A stretch of DNA of 64,000 bases from the NCBI RefSeq assembly GCF_002631185.1, contig NZ_PDNU01000007.1, positions 1 through 64,000 on the forward strand, in the 5' to 3' direction. This document shows, piece by piece, positions 1 through 9,025 of this stretch. The notes under the pieces were generated by a model that did no database searches, was not told the origin of the DNA, and saw only the letters and a list, made by a program, of their open reading frames with translations. Position 1 is the stretch's first letter. The number at the start of each line of letters is the position of its first letter. The stretch is from Teichococcus rhizosphaerae (GTDB lineage: Bacteria; Pseudomonadota; Alphaproteobacteria; Acetobacterales; Acetobacteraceae). The position numbers were made by a program, and so were the translations under genes.

Positions 1-324
1 GTGGACCATGTGGTGGAGGTGGGCGGCCCCGGCACGCTGGCGCAGTCCATCGCGGCGACGCGGGTGGGCGGGCACATCTCGCTGATCGGCGTGCTCACAG
101 GGCGCGGCGGCGAGGTGCCGACGGCGGTGCTGATGGCCAGGCAGATCCGGCTCCAGGGGCTGATCGTCGGCAACCGGCGGCAGCAGATGGACCTGGTGCG
201 GGCGCTGGACGCCACGGGCATGAAGCCGGTGATCGACCGGAGCTTCGCGCTGGAGGGGATCGCCGACGCCTTCCGCCACCAGGAGGCGGGGGCGCATTTC
301 GGCAAGATCTGCCTGGAGTTCTGA
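1..324 (+). CDS. MDR-family (zinc-type) alcohol dehydrogenase / quinone reductase, 3' part
   Basis: This is the C-terminal 107 residues of a medium-chain dehydrogenase/reductase; the gene begins before the window, so the GTG at base 1 is not a real start. Visible are the end of the Rossmann domain (VVEVGGPGTLAQSIAATRVG followed by GGHISLIGVL) and the usual MDR tail (LEGIADAFRHQEAGAHFGKI). The family transfers hydride between NAD(P)H and alcohols, aldehydes or quinones. The substrate cannot be read from this fragment because the catalytic and zinc-binding region is outside. It converges with the M20 peptidase gene downstream, leaving a 67-bp gap with GC-rich partial dyads but no convincing terminator. 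Confidence 0.85.
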   Translation: MDHVVEVGGPGTLAQSIAATRVGGHISLIGVLTGRGGEVPTAVLMARQIRLQGLIVGNRRQQMDLVRALDATGMKPVIDRSFALEGIADAFRHQEAGAHFGKICLEF

Positions 325-391
325 GGACAGGGTCAGGAAGGGCGGGGGAAGGCCTCTCCTCCCCCTGCCCCGCATCCTTGGCCCGGCCGGC

Positions 392-1525
392 TCAGCCCAG
401 CGTTTCCAGCAGCTCGCACAGCGTGCCGCAGCGCGGCGCCAGCTCGCGCCACAGGATGTGCTCGAACTCGGCATGGGCGCCGGCGCCGGAGCAGCCGAGG
501 CCGTCCAGCGTGGGGATGCCCATGGCGGCGGTGAAGTTGCCGTCCGAGCCGCCGCCCCGGTGCTGCTTCGGCAGGTCGTAGCCGAGCCGGGCGGCGATCG
601 CCTTCGCCTGGGCGTAGAGGGCCAGGTTGCCGGGCCCCTCCTCCATCGGCGGGCGGTTCAGCCCGCCCTCCACATGCACCGTGGTGCCCTCGGGCTGCGG
701 GCCGGCCATGGCCTTGATGGCGGCCTCGATGCGCGCGCCGTCCTCCAGGGTGGCCACACGGAAATCCACCTCGCAGCCCGCCTCGTTCGGGATCACGTTG
801 GGGCGCGTGCCGCCCCAGACGGGGGCGCAGTTGGTGGTGGTGCCGCCGGGCAGGTCCACCAGCGCGTGGATCTGGCCGATCAGCCGCGCCAGCGTCACCA
901 CGGCGCTGGCGCCGTCCTGCCAGTTGCCGCCGGCATGCGCGCTCCGGCCCTGCACGCGGATGGTGAAGCGCCCCACCCCCTTGCGGGCGGTGACGCAGCA
1001 CTTCTCCGCGCCGCCCGCCGGCTCGGGGATCAGCACGGCGCAGGCGCCCGCCGCCTCGCGCTCGATCAGCGCCCGGCTGGTGCCGCTGCCCACCTCCTCG
1101 TCCGAGGTCAGCAGCAGGGTAATGGGGCTGCGCGTCGCCACCTTCTGCCGCAGGATCTCCCGCACCGCGTGGAAGGCGAAGAAGCTGCCCGCCTTCATGT
1201 CGTAGATGCCGGGGCCATAGGCCTTCTCGCCCTCCACCCGGAAGGGGATGGTGTTGGCCAGCGTGCCGTGGTCCCACACCGTGTCCAGGTGGCCGGCCAC
1301 CAGCACGGGCTTTCCGGCGCCCGGCGTGCGCGCCACCAGGTGGTCGCCGAAGCCCTTCGTGCCGGGGATCCGCTCGATCACCGCGCCCACCGCGCGCAGC
1401 CCGGCCTCGGCCTTGTCCATCAGGCCGTTGATGGCGGCCGCGTCGGTGGTGGGGGTCTCGTGCTCCACCCAGCCGCGGAGTTCCTCCAGCAGGCGTTCGC
1501 TGGTGCCGAGTTCGGTGACGGGCAT
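392..1525 (-). CDS. M20 family metallopeptidase (glutamate carboxypeptidase CPG2-like)
   Basis: A 377-residue peptidase of the M20/CPG2 family, which uses two zinc ions to cleave C-terminal amino acids or acylated amino acids. Visible zinc-site elements are H79-x-D81 (AGHLDTVWDHG), D109 (GIYDMKAG), the acidic pair E143-E144 (TSDEEVGS) and a late histidine in GAGAHAEFEHI. The dimerisation domain lies in the middle (from about residue 165). The frame stays open 60 codons further upstream, but that extension is low-complexity. The ATG at 1525 has a GGAAGGAG ribosome site 10 bases before it and starts right where family homology begins. No signal peptide is seen, so it is probably cytoplasmic. 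It is divergent from the LOG-family gene. Substrate unknown. Confidence 0.88.
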   Translation of the reverse strand: MPVTELGTSERLLEELRGWVEHETPTTDAAAINGLMDKAEAGLRAVGAVIERIPGTKGFGDHLVARTPGAGKPVLVAGHLDTVWDHGTLANTIPFRVEGEKAYGPGIYDMKAGSFFAFHAVREILRQKVATRSPITLLLTSDEEVGSGTSRALIEREAAGACAVLIPEPAGGAEKCCVTARKGVGRFTIRVQGRSAHAGGNWQDGASAVVTLARLIGQIHALVDLPGGTTTNCAPVWGGTRPNVIPNEAGCEVDFRVATLEDGARIEAAIKAMAGPQPEGTTVHVEGGLNRPPMEEGPGNLALYAQAKAIAARLGYDLPKQHRGGGSDGNFTAAMGIPTLDGLGCSGAGAHAEFEHILWRELAPRCGTLCELLETLG

Positions 1526-1661
1526 GGGGCGGTTCGCTCCTTCCGGTTGGGCGGGCGGTTGTCGCGCCGCACGGCCAGCTTGTCCATCCGGGCGCGCGCC
1601 GCTAAGGCATTGGTCCTCCTTTCCCGGCGGCCGGGCGGACCCGGCCCGGCCGCCAACCGGA

Positions 1662-2255
1662 ATGACTGTGCCGATGAAGCGTGTGTGTGTGTTCTGCGGC
1701 TCCAACCCCGGCCTGAACCCGGCCTATGCCTCGGCGGCCCGCGCCATGGGGCAGGCCATTGCGGCGCAGGGGCTGGGCCTCGTCTATGGCGGCGGCCATG
1801 TCGGGCTGATGGGCATCGTGGCGGATGCCGCCATGCGCGGGGGGGCGGAGGTCGTCGGCATCATCCCCGAGACGCTGATGAAGCGCGAGGTGGGGCATGG
1901 CGCCATCACCGAGCTGCGCGTGGTTTCCACCATGCACGAGCGCAAGGCGATGATGGCCGACCTGGCGGATGGCTTCATCGTGCTGCCGGGCGGCATCGGC
2001 ACGCTGGAGGAGGCGGTGGAGGCCTTCACCTGGACGCAGCTCGGCATCCACGACAAGGGCCTCGTCTTTCTCGACACCGCCGGCTACTGGCAGCGCATGG
2101 GCACGGTGTTCGACCACATGGTGGCCGAGGGCTTCCTGCACGAGAGGCACCGCGCCATGGTCACCTTCGCCCCCGATCCCGACACGGCGCTCGAGGCGCT
2201 GGCCCGCTTCACCCCGGTGGCGGTGGAGAAGTGGGCCGAGAAGACGCAGCGCTGA
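1662..2255 (+). CDS. LOG family protein (nucleoside 5'-monophosphate phosphoribohydrolase)
   Basis: A 197-residue LOG/TIGR00730 protein. The family hydrolyses N6-modified or plain nucleoside 5'-monophosphates to the free base and ribose 5-phosphate, as in cytokinin activation. The Rossmann-like fold signature is present: CGSNPG near the start, YGGGHVGLMGIVADAA, and the catalytic PGGIGTLEE motif. Start: ATG at 1662 (MTVP) or ATG at 1674 (MKRVCVFCGS); the second begins exactly at the family N-terminus, but neither has a clear ribosome site. The gene lies 28 bp before ribF and is probably co-transcribed. The physiological substrate in bacteria without cytokinin signalling is uncertain; a housekeeping nucleotide-salvage role is plausible. 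Confidence 0.88.
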   Translation: MTVPMKRVCVFCGSNPGLNPAYASAARAMGQAIAAQGLGLVYGGGHVGLMGIVADAAMRGGAEVVGIIPETLMKREVGHGAITELRVVSTMHERKAMMADLADGFIVLPGGIGTLEEAVEAFTWTQLGIHDKGLVFLDTAGYWQRMGTVFDHMVAEGFLHERHRAMVTFAPDPDTALEALARFTPVAVEKWAEKTQR

Positions 2256-2283
2256 GCCCCGGCCGAGCCATGGTCCACGCCGC

Positions 2284-3198
2284 ATGATCCTCTCGGACTG
2301 GAAGGCCATTCCCGAGGCCGCGCGCGGCGCCACCGTGGCGCTGGGCAATTTCGACGGCGTGCATCTCGGCCACCGCGCCGTGCTGCGCGCCGCCCACGCG
2401 GCGCGGCCCGGGCTGAAGCTGGTGGCGCTGACCTTCGAGCCGCATCCGCGCGAGCATTTCCGCCCCGACGACCCGCCCTTCCGCCTCACCCTGGCCGAAG
2501 CCAAGGCGGGGGCGCTGATGCAGGCGGGCGCGCATTACGTGCTGGCCCTGCCCTTCGACGCCGCGCTCGCCGCCATGCCGGCCGAGGCCTTCGTGGCCGA
2601 GGTGCTGCACGGCGCGCTGGCGGCCCGCCACCTGTCCTGCGGCGCCGACTTCGCCTTCGGCCACCGGCGCGGCGGCGACGTGGCCTTCCTCGCCGCCCGC
2701 GCCGAGGCGCTGGGCATGGGGCTTTCCGTGGTGCCGCCGGTGACGGATGAGGGCGGCCCCCTTTCCTCCTCCCGCATCCGCCGCGCGCTGCAGGACGGCT
2801 ATCCGGAACGCGCCGCCAGCGAGCTGGGCCGCCCCTGGGAGATCCGCGGCACCGTCAGCCATGGCGACAAGCGCGGCCGCACCATCGGCTTCCCCACCGC
2901 CAACGTGCCGCTCGGCCGCCACCTGGAGCCGGCGCGCGGCGTCTACGCCATCCGCGCCACCCTGGCGGACGGGCAGGTGGTGCCGGGTGTCGCCAATATC
3001 GGCCTGCGCCCCACGGTGGGCGGCACGGAAAGCCGGGTGGAGGCGCATCTCTTCGACTATGAGGGCGACCTCTACGGCCAGGAGATCGGCGTGGCGCTGT
3101 GGCACTTCCTGCGCCCCGAGCGGCGCTTCCCCGGCCTGCCCGCGCTGGTCGCCCAGATCCAGGCTGACGCCGCCGAGGCCCGCCGCCTGCTGGGCTGA
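2284..3198 (+). CDS. ribF: bifunctional riboflavin kinase / FAD synthetase
   Basis: A 304-residue RibF that phosphorylates riboflavin to FMN and adenylates FMN to FAD. The N-terminal adenylyltransferase half shows GNFDGVHLGHRAVL and the SSSRIRRAL segment. The C-terminal flavokinase half shows GRTIGFPTANV, GVANIGLRPTVGG and the HLFDYEGDLYGQ strand. Start is the ATG at 2284, where homology begins; a longer open frame upstream is only the shadow of the previous gene. Order ribF-ileS-lspA matches the classical proteobacterial arrangement. Length is typical of the family (about 300). Confidence 0.96.
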   Translation: MILSDWKAIPEAARGATVALGNFDGVHLGHRAVLRAAHAARPGLKLVALTFEPHPREHFRPDDPPFRLTLAEAKAGALMQAGAHYVLALPFDAALAAMPAEAFVAEVLHGALAARHLSCGADFAFGHRRGGDVAFLAARAEALGMGLSVVPPVTDEGGPLSSSRIRRALQDGYPERAASELGRPWEIRGTVSHGDKRGRTIGFPTANVPLGRHLEPARGVYAIRATLADGQVVPGVANIGLRPTVGGTESRVEAHLFDYEGDLYGQEIGVALWHFLRPERRFPGLPALVAQIQADAAEARRLLG

Positions 3199-3267
3199 GG
3201 CGCCGGCGGGGCGGCCGCCCGCATCCGGCGCGGCGCGCCCGGGGCGGCAAGCGGCGCGCGCTCTCCC

Positions 3268-3296
3268 TTGACCCCCGCCGCGCGGGGTCGCAAAAC
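3268..3296 (+). promoter_or_regulatory. candidate promoter upstream of ileS
   Basis: In the 253-bp ribF-ileS gap there is TTGACC (3268-3273), a 17-bp spacer and CAAAAC (3291-3296). The -35 is good and the -10 is weak (3 of 6 consensus bases). The spacer contains a GACCCC/GGGGTC dyad. I see no T-box (no AGGGTGG-type antiterminator element). Tentative. Confidence 0.3.
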
Positions 3297-3451
3297 GCCG
3301 CCATGTCCCGGACGCAGCCTCGGCCGCAGGCGCCCTTGCAGGCGGCGCGAATTAGCTGCCCGGTCCTCTGGCGAGGGCCGGGTTCCCCGACGCGCGCTGC
3401 CTTCTTCATGCCCTGAAGCCCGCCCGACCCAGGCGGCATGTGGACCTCCCG

Positions 3452-6325
3452 ATGACCGACGCTCCCGCCCGCGACTACCGCGGCACCGTGTTCCTGCCGC
3501 AGACCCCCTTCCCGATGCGCGGCGACCTGCCGAAGCGCGAGCCCGGCTGGCTGGAGCGGTGGGAGAGGATCGGGCTGTGGGACCGCCTGCGCGCCCGGTC
3601 CGCGAACCGGGAGAAGTTCGTGCTGCATGACGGCCCGCCCTACGCCAATGGCGCGCTGCATATCGGCCACGCGCTGAACAAGGTGCTGAAGGACGTCATC
3701 AACCGCGCCGCCCAGATGAGCGGCCGCGACGCAGAGTACATCCCCGGCTGGGACTGCCACGGCCTGCCGATCGAGTGGAAGGTCGAGGAGGAATACCGCG
3801 ACCCCAAGGGCAAGCACGGGGGCAGGGGCAAGGATTCCGTTTCCGTGCTGGAGTTCCGCGCCGAGTGCCGCGCCTATGCCGCCCACTGGCTGGACGTGCA
3901 GCGCGAGGAGTTCAAGCGCCTGGGCGTCGCCGGCGACTGGGCCGGCCGCTACGCCACCATGGACTTCGCCTCCGAGGCCGCCATCGCCGGCGAGATCGGC
4001 AAGTTCCTGATGAACGGCTCGCTCTACCGCGGCCTGCGCCCGGTGATGTGGAGCCCGGTGGAAAAGACCGCGCTGGCCGAGGCGGAGGTCGAGTACCACG
4101 ACCACAAATCGGCCATCCTCTATGCCGGCTTCCCCATCCTGAAGGCCGCCGCCGCCGATCTGGTGGGCGCCGAGGCGGTGATCTGGACGACCACCCCCTG
4201 GACCATCCCGGCCAACCGGGCGCTCGCCTATGGGGCCGAGATCGACTACGCGGTGCTGGTCGTCGATGCCGTGGCGGAGGGGGTGGAGCTGGTCCGCCCC
4301 GGCCAGCGCTTCATCGTGGCCGAGGCGCTGATCGGCGCCTTCGCCAAGGAGGTGGGCCTGGCCGCCTTCTCGGTGACGCGCGTCTTCAAGGGCACGGAAC
4401 TGGCCGGCGCCGTCGCCGCCCACCCGCTGCGGCGCTGGAGCGGGGCGGCGGGCGGCTACCAGTTCGACGTGCCGCTGCTGGAAGGCGAGTTCGTCACCAC
4501 CGATGCCGGCACCGGCCTCGTCCACCTGGCCCCCGCCCATGGCGAGGACGACTTCCACCTCACCCGCGCCCATGGCATCGCCGTGCCGGAATGCGTGGGC
4601 GATGACGGCACCTACACGGTGCAGGCGCCGGGCTTCACCGGACTGCACGTGTTCAAGGCGCATGACGCGGTGTGGGCGGCGCTGGCCGAGACGGGGCATC
4701 TGGCGGGCCGCGGTTTCATCACCCACAGCTACCCGCATAGCTGGCGCTCCAAGAAGCCGGTCATCTTCCGCGCCACGCCGCAATGGTTCATCGCCATGGA
4801 CGATGCCAACCAGATCCGCGCCAAGGCGCTGCAGGCCATCGCCGACACCCATTTCGTGCCGGATATGGGCCGCAACCGCATCGGCTCCATGGTGGCGGCG
4901 CGGCCCGACTGGTGCATCAGCCGCCAGCGCGCCTGGGGCGTGCCCATCGCCGTCTTCGTCGAGAAGAAGTCGGGCGAGGTGCTGCGCGACCAGGCGGTGC
5001 TGGACCGCATCGACGCCGCCTTCCGCGCCGAAGGGGCGGATGCCTGGTACAAGCCCGGCGCCGCCGCCCGCTTCCTTGGGGAAGGGCGGAACCCGGACGA
5101 CTACGAGCAGGTGATGGACATCGTCGATGTCTGGTTCGAATCCGGCTCGACCCATGCCTTCGTGCTGCGCGACCGCGGCCTGCCGGTGCCGGCCGACCTG
5201 TATCTCGAAGGCTCGGACCAGCATCGCGGCTGGTTCCACTCCTCCCTGCTGGAAAGCGTCGGCAGCCAGGGCTTCGCGCCCTTCAAGGCGATCCTGACGC
5301 ATGGCTTCGTCCTCGACGAGGGCGGGCGCAAGATGTCCAAGTCGCTTGGCAACGTCACCGCGCCGCAGGAGGTGACCAAGCAGTACGGCGCCGACATCCT
5401 GCGCCTGTGGGTGATGAACTCCGACACGGCGGACGACCTGCGCATCGGCAAGAACATCCTGGGCCAGCAGGCGGAGCTCTACCGGCGCATCCGCAACACG
5501 CTGCGCTGGCTGCTCGGCAACCTGGACGGCTTCGAGGAGGCCGAGAAGCTCCCCCACGCCGAGCTGCCCGAGCTGGAGCGCTGGGTGCTGCACCGCCTGT
5601 CCGAGCTGGATGCCCGCCTGCGCCGCGCGGTGGCCGACCATGACTGGAACGGCGTCTATCCCGAGATCCACGCCTTCTGCGCCACCGACCTCTCGGCCTT
5701 CTACTTCGACATCCGCAAGGACAGCCTCTACTGCGACGCGGCCGACAGCCCGCGCCGCCGTGCCGCCCGCACCGTGCTGGACGCGCTGCACCGCTGCCTG
5801 ACCACCTGGCTCGCCCCCGTGATGCCCTTCACCGCCGAGGAGGCGTGGCTCGCCCGCTTCCCCTCGGAGGACGGCTCCGTCCACCTGCAGGACTTCCCCG
5901 CCGTGCCGGCCGAATGGCGGGACGAGGCGCTGGCCGCCAAGTGGGAGCAGGTGCGCGGCATCCGCCGCGCCGTGACCGGCGTGCTGGAGAAGGCGCGCGT
6001 GGCGGGCGAGATCGGCTCCTCCCTCCAGGCCGCGCCGGTGCTGCACCTGCCGCCCGGGGCGATGGACCTGTTGCCGGCGGAGGCCTGGGCGGAGCTGTGC
6101 ATCACGTCCGGCCTGACGCTGTCGGCCGGTCCGGCGCCCGAGGGCGCGCTGGCCGCCGAGGGCGTGGCCGAGGAGATGGCGGGCGCCGCCGCCCGCTTCG
6201 CCCCCGCCCCCGGCCAGAAATGCGACCGCTGCTGGCGCGTGCTGCCCGAGGTGGGCGATGCGTCCCGCGCCCATCCGGCACTGTGCTTCCGCTGCGAGGC
6301 GGTGGTGGAAAGCAGCCCCGCATGA
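3452..6325 (+). CDS. ileS: isoleucyl-tRNA synthetase
   Basis: A 957-residue class I aminoacyl-tRNA synthetase that charges tRNA-Ile. Signatures: HIGH at residues 70-73 (ALHIGHALNK), KMSKS at 627-631 (GRKMSKSLGN), the CP1 editing domain between them (WTTTPWTIPANRALAY, then HLAPAHGEDDF), and an anticodon-binding domain. A C-terminal zinc ribbon carries CDRCW and CFRC. These features fit the eubacterial IleRS type with a C-terminal zinc-binding domain. The start is taken as ATG 3452; a GTG four codons earlier (3440) is the alternative. The stop codon overlaps the lspA start (ATGA), so translation is probably coupled. Confidence 0.97.
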   Translation: MTDAPARDYRGTVFLPQTPFPMRGDLPKREPGWLERWERIGLWDRLRARSANREKFVLHDGPPYANGALHIGHALNKVLKDVINRAAQMSGRDAEYIPGWDCHGLPIEWKVEEEYRDPKGKHGGRGKDSVSVLEFRAECRAYAAHWLDVQREEFKRLGVAGDWAGRYATMDFASEAAIAGEIGKFLMNGSLYRGLRPVMWSPVEKTALAEAEVEYHDHKSAILYAGFPILKAAAADLVGAEAVIWTTTPWTIPANRALAYGAEIDYAVLVVDAVAEGVELVRPGQRFIVAEALIGAFAKEVGLAAFSVTRVFKGTELAGAVAAHPLRRWSGAAGGYQFDVPLLEGEFVTTDAGTGLVHLAPAHGEDDFHLTRAHGIAVPECVGDDGTYTVQAPGFTGLHVFKAHDAVWAALAETGHLAGRGFITHSYPHSWRSKKPVIFRATPQWFIAMDDANQIRAKALQAIADTHFVPDMGRNRIGSMVAARPDWCISRQRAWGVPIAVFVEKKSGEVLRDQAVLDRIDAAFRAEGADAWYKPGAAARFLGEGRNPDDYEQVMDIVDVWFESGSTHAFVLRDRGLPVPADLYLEGSDQHRGWFHSSLLESVGSQGFAPFKAILTHGFVLDEGGRKMSKSLGNVTAPQEVTKQYGADILRLWVMNSDTADDLRIGKNILGQQAELYRRIRNTLRWLLGNLDGFEEAEKLPHAELPELERWVLHRLSELDARLRRAVADHDWNGVYPEIHAFCATDLSAFYFDIRKDSLYCDAADSPRRRAARTVLDALHRCLTTWLAPVMPFTAEEAWLARFPSEDGSVHLQDFPAVPAEWRDEALAAKWEQVRGIRRAVTGVLEKARVAGEIGSSLQAAPVLHLPPGAMDLLPAEAWAELCITSGLTLSAGPAPEGALAAEGVAEEMAGAAARFAPAPGQKCDRCWRVLPEVGDASRAHPALCFRCEAVVESSPA

Positions 6326-6819
6326 GCCTGAAGCTCGGCCTGCCGGTGGCCGCCGCCCTGCTGGCGGCGGACCAGGCCAGCAAGTGGTGGATCCTGGAGG
6401 TGCTGCGCCTGCCGGAGCGCTTCCAGGTCAAGCTGCTGGATTTCGGCGGCTTCGGCTTCGACTTCACCATGGTGTGGAACCGCGGCGTCACCTTCGGCCT
6501 GCTGGCGGGCGACACCGCCTGGCACCGCGCCGGCCTCGCCGTGCTGGCGCTGGCGGTGGTGGCCTTCCTGCTCCGCTGGCTGGCTCGCGCCGAGAACCGC
6601 CTCACCGCCGTGGCGCTGGGCGGCATCATCGGCGGCGCCATCGGCAACGTCATCGACCGGCTGCGCTTCGGCGCGGTGGTCGATTTCGCGGATTTCTGGG
6701 TAGGCTCCTTCCACTGGTACGTGTTCAACCTCGCCGACGCCGCCATCGTGCTCGGCGTGGTGGCGCTGGTCGCCGATGCCTTGTTCCGCCCCCGTCAGAC
6801 GGCTAAGGAAATGCCATGA
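6322..6819 (+). CDS. lspA: prolipoprotein signal peptidase (signal peptidase II)
   Basis: A 165-residue inner-membrane aspartyl protease that removes the signal peptide of diacylglyceryl-modified prolipoproteins. The first region contains AADQASKWW, followed by the WNRGVTFGL motif (the family NxGxxF element). The catalytic aspartates lie in GGAIGNVIDRL and VFNLADAAI. Four hydrophobic segments fit the family topology. It overlaps ileS by 4 bp (ATGA) and in turn overlaps the next lipoprotein gene by 4 bp. A lipoprotein gene placed immediately downstream is a natural client. Confidence 0.96.
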   Translation: MSLKLGLPVAAALLAADQASKWWILEVLRLPERFQVKLLDFGGFGFDFTMVWNRGVTFGLLAGDTAWHRAGLAVLALAVVAFLLRWLARAENRLTAVALGGIIGGAIGNVIDRLRFGAVVDFADFWVGSFHWYVFNLADAAIVLGVVALVADALFRPRQTAKEMP

Positions 6820-7427
6820 GGCTGCTTCCCTTCCGCTCCCCGGCCTTTCCTCCGGTCCTTCCTCCGGTCCTTCCTCTAGCGCGCGCCGCCATCATGCCGC
6901 TCGCCTGCGGGCTGCTGCTCGCCGGCTGCGGCTCGGACACGGCCCGCACCCTCGGCTTCACGCGCGACGCGCCGGACGAGTTCAGCGTGGTCACCCGCGC
7001 GCCGCTTTCCCTGCCGCCGACGCTGGGCGACCTGCCGCCGCCGCGCCCGGGCACCCCGCGCCCGCAGGAGCTGCGCGGCCGCGCGGCCGGCGAGGCCACG
7101 GTGGCGCCGGGCTCGGCCTTCGGCGTCGGCGCCGCGACCGCTCCCTCCAGCGGCGAGATGGCGCTGCTGGCCGAGGCGGGGCCGCGCGCCGGCAGCGGCA
7201 TCCGCTCCCAGGTGGACGAGGAGAGCACCCGGCTCGACCAGCCCGACCGCAGCGTGGTGGACCGGCTGATGTTCTGGCGCGACAGCCCGCAGGCCGGCGT
7301 CGCCGTCGATCCGCGGCGCGAGTCGCAGCGCCTCCGCGAGAACGCCGCCCTCGGCCGCGAGCCGGTGGATGGCGAGACCCCCGTGATCCAGCGGCGCCGC
7401 GAGGGCCTGTTCGAGAGGCTGTTCTGA
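6816..7427 (+). CDS. BamF-like outer-membrane lipoprotein (DUF3035)
   Basis: A 203-residue lipoprotein whose mature N-terminus carries the DUF3035 signature (DEFSVVTRAPLSLPPTLGDL followed by PPPRPGTPRP). That Pfam family is named for BamF, an alphaproteobacterial component of the beta-barrel assembly machine. The lipobox is LLAGC with the acylated cysteine at residue 38; the n-region is long, with a 12-nt imperfect DNA repeat encoding PPVL. An internal start at Met27 would give a shorter signal. It is translationally coupled to lspA (ATGA overlap). The C-terminal half is arginine-rich and ends in a short amphipathic segment. BamF function is assigned from the family only. Confidence 0.85.
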   Translation: MRLLPFRSPAFPPVLPPVLPLARAAIMPLACGLLLAGCGSDTARTLGFTRDAPDEFSVVTRAPLSLPPTLGDLPPPRPGTPRPQELRGRAAGEATVAPGSAFGVGAATAPSSGEMALLAEAGPRAGSGIRSQVDEESTRLDQPDRSVVDRLMFWRDSPQAGVAVDPRRESQRLRENAALGREPVDGETPVIQRRREGLFERLF

Positions 7428-7459
7428 CCCCCCCGGCGCCGGGGGGCGCGAACCGCCGC

Positions 7460-7540
7460 ATGGCGCCGGACGGCGCGCCGCATGAAATGGCGCCAGGCGG
7501 CGCGGCACGCGAAATGGCGCCAGGTGGCGCGGCTTCGGGC
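7460..7540 (+). repeat. three tandem copies of a 27-bp repeat
   Basis: Three contiguous 27-bp units start at 7460, 7487 and 7514, each beginning ATGGCGCC. They lie between the BamF-like gene and the M16 peptidase gene. The units are in frame with the peptidase and would read MAPxGAxxE, but they precede its Tat-like signal peptide, so I treat them as non-coding. A closely similar 27-bp array lies at 50654-50761 on the opposite strand. Confidence 0.8.
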
Positions 7541-7609
7541 CTGGCGATGGGCGGCATGTCGCCCGCCGCCCCTGGCGGCCTGGGGGAGGAAGCCCCATGT
7601 GAGGCCGCG

Positions 7610-9025
7610 ATGTGCGCCCTTTCCCGTCGCGCGGCCATCTCGGCCGCTGCCGCCCTTCCCGCCCTCGCCGTGCTGCCGCCCGCGCGGAGCCAGGCGCAGC
7701 CGGCCCCTCCCCCCTCCGCGCCGCCCGCCGCCCTGCCGGCGGAGAAGCCGCTCTTCGGCGCCAGCCTCTGGACGCTGCCCAACGGGCTGACCGTGGTGCA
7801 TGCCGAGAACCGGCGCGCGCCGGTGGTGGCGCACTATGTGTTCTACAGCGTGGGCGCGGGCGAGGACCCGGCCGGCAAGTCCGGCCTCGCCCACTTCCTT
7901 GAGCACATGATGTTCAAGGGCAGCCCCAACGTGCCCTCCGGCGCCTTTTCCCGCCGCGTGGCGCGGGAAGGCGGGCAGGACAACGCCTTCACCTCGCGCG
8001 ACGTCACCGCCTACCACCAGCATGTGGAGGCCACCCGCCTCGCCCTGGTGGCGGGCATGGAGGCGGACCGCATGGCCAGCGCCCTGTTTCCCGCCAACGA
8101 GATCGAGGCGGAGCGGCAGGTGGTGCAGGAGGAGCGCCGCCAGCGCGTGGAGAGCACCCCGCGCGGCCGCTTCCGCGAGGACTGGGACGCCGCCTTCTGG
8201 GGCCGCCAGCACTGGCGCGGCCGGCCGCTGATCGGCTGGCCGGAGGACATCGCCCGCCTGTCGCGCGACGACATGCTGGAGTTCTTCCGCACCTACTACA
8301 CCCCCGCCAACGCCACGCTGGTGGTGACCGGCGCCATCGGCCGCGATGCCCTGGCGAAGCTGGCGGAGGAGGATTACGGCGGCATCCGGGGCCGCCCCGC
8401 CCCCTATGACAAGGGCCGCCGCGACCGCGCCCCCGCCCCCGACGCGCCGCAGGAGGAGCGGCTGGTGCGCCGCGACCCGACGGTGCAGGAGGCCGCCTTC
8501 CTGCGCGGCTGGGTGGCGCCCGTCCTGACCGGCACGCCCAGCGAGCACGCCTACCCGCTGGAGGTGCTGTCGCACCTGCTGGGCGGCGGCCAGGGCTCGC
8601 GGCTGCACGAGGCGCTGGTGCAGAGCGGCCTCGCCGTGTCCGCCGGCTGCGGCTATGACGGCGACGCCGTCGGCATCGGCAACCTGGAGTTGTTCGTCAC
8701 GCCGCGGCGGGACACCACCACCGCCCGGCTCGAGGAGGCGGTCGGCGCCTGCATCGGCGGGCTGCTGGAGAAGGGCGTGACCGAGGCGGAGGTGGCGCGC
8801 TCCATCCGCCAGCTCACCGCCGGCACGCTGCTGGCGCTGGACAGCCTGGGCACCGCGCCGCGCATCCTGGGCGGCGCGCTTGCCACCGGCCTGCCGCTGG
8901 AGGCCATCGAGTACTGGCCCGCCCGCATCCGCGCCGTGACCCGCGCGCAGGTGGAGGCGGCGGCCCGCGCCGTGCTGGCCCGGCCCTCGATGAGCGGCTG
9001 GCTGCTGCCGGAGGGCGCGGCATGA
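7610..9025 (+). CDS. M16 family zinc metallopeptidase, catalytic subunit
   Basis: A 471-residue pitrilysin/processing-peptidase relative. The inverted zinc motif HxxEH is intact (H95-F-L-E98-H99 in AHFLEHMMFKG), and the downstream acidic helix (EIEAERQVVQEE) supplies the third ligand. The N-terminus MCALSRRAAISAAAALPAL resembles a Tat signal with a twin arginine, so export to the periplasm is likely. Start is ATG 7610, preceded by GAGG at a 5-base spacing; the open frame extends further upstream only through the 27-bp repeats. It is coupled (ATGA) to a second M16 gene that lacks the zinc site. Such pairs usually form a heterodimer in which only one subunit is catalytic. Confidence 0.92.
   Translation: MCALSRRAAISAAAALPALAVLPPARSQAQPAPPPSAPPAALPAEKPLFGASLWTLPNGLTVVHAENRRAPVVAHYVFYSVGAGEDPAGKSGLAHFLEHMMFKGSPNVPSGAFSRRVAREGGQDNAFTSRDVTAYHQHVEATRLALVAGMEADRMASALFPANEIEAERQVVQEERRQRVESTPRGRFREDWDAAFWGRQHWRGRPLIGWPEDIARLSRDDMLEFFRTYYTPANATLVVTGAIGRDALAKLAEEDYGGIRGRPAPYDKGRRDRAPAPDAPQEERLVRRDPTVQEAAFLRGWVAPVLTGTPSEHAYPLEVLSHLLGGGQGSRLHEALVQSGLAVSAGCGYDGDAVGIGNLELFVTPRRDTTTARLEEAVGACIGGLLEKGVTEAEVARSIRQLTAGTLLALDSLGTAPRILGGALATGLPLEAIEYWPARIRAVTRAQVEAAARAVLARPSMSGWLLPEGAA

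Noticed and set aside
1680-1691. (GT)5 dinucleotide run just after the LOG-family start, as a phase-variation tract
   Set aside because: Only five units, fully explained by codons for RVCVF, which is conserved protein sequence.
3199-3451. T-box or other riboswitch before ileS
   Set aside because: No AGGGTGG-type element, no specifier hairpin and no terminator/antiterminator pair; T-boxes are not expected in this lineage.
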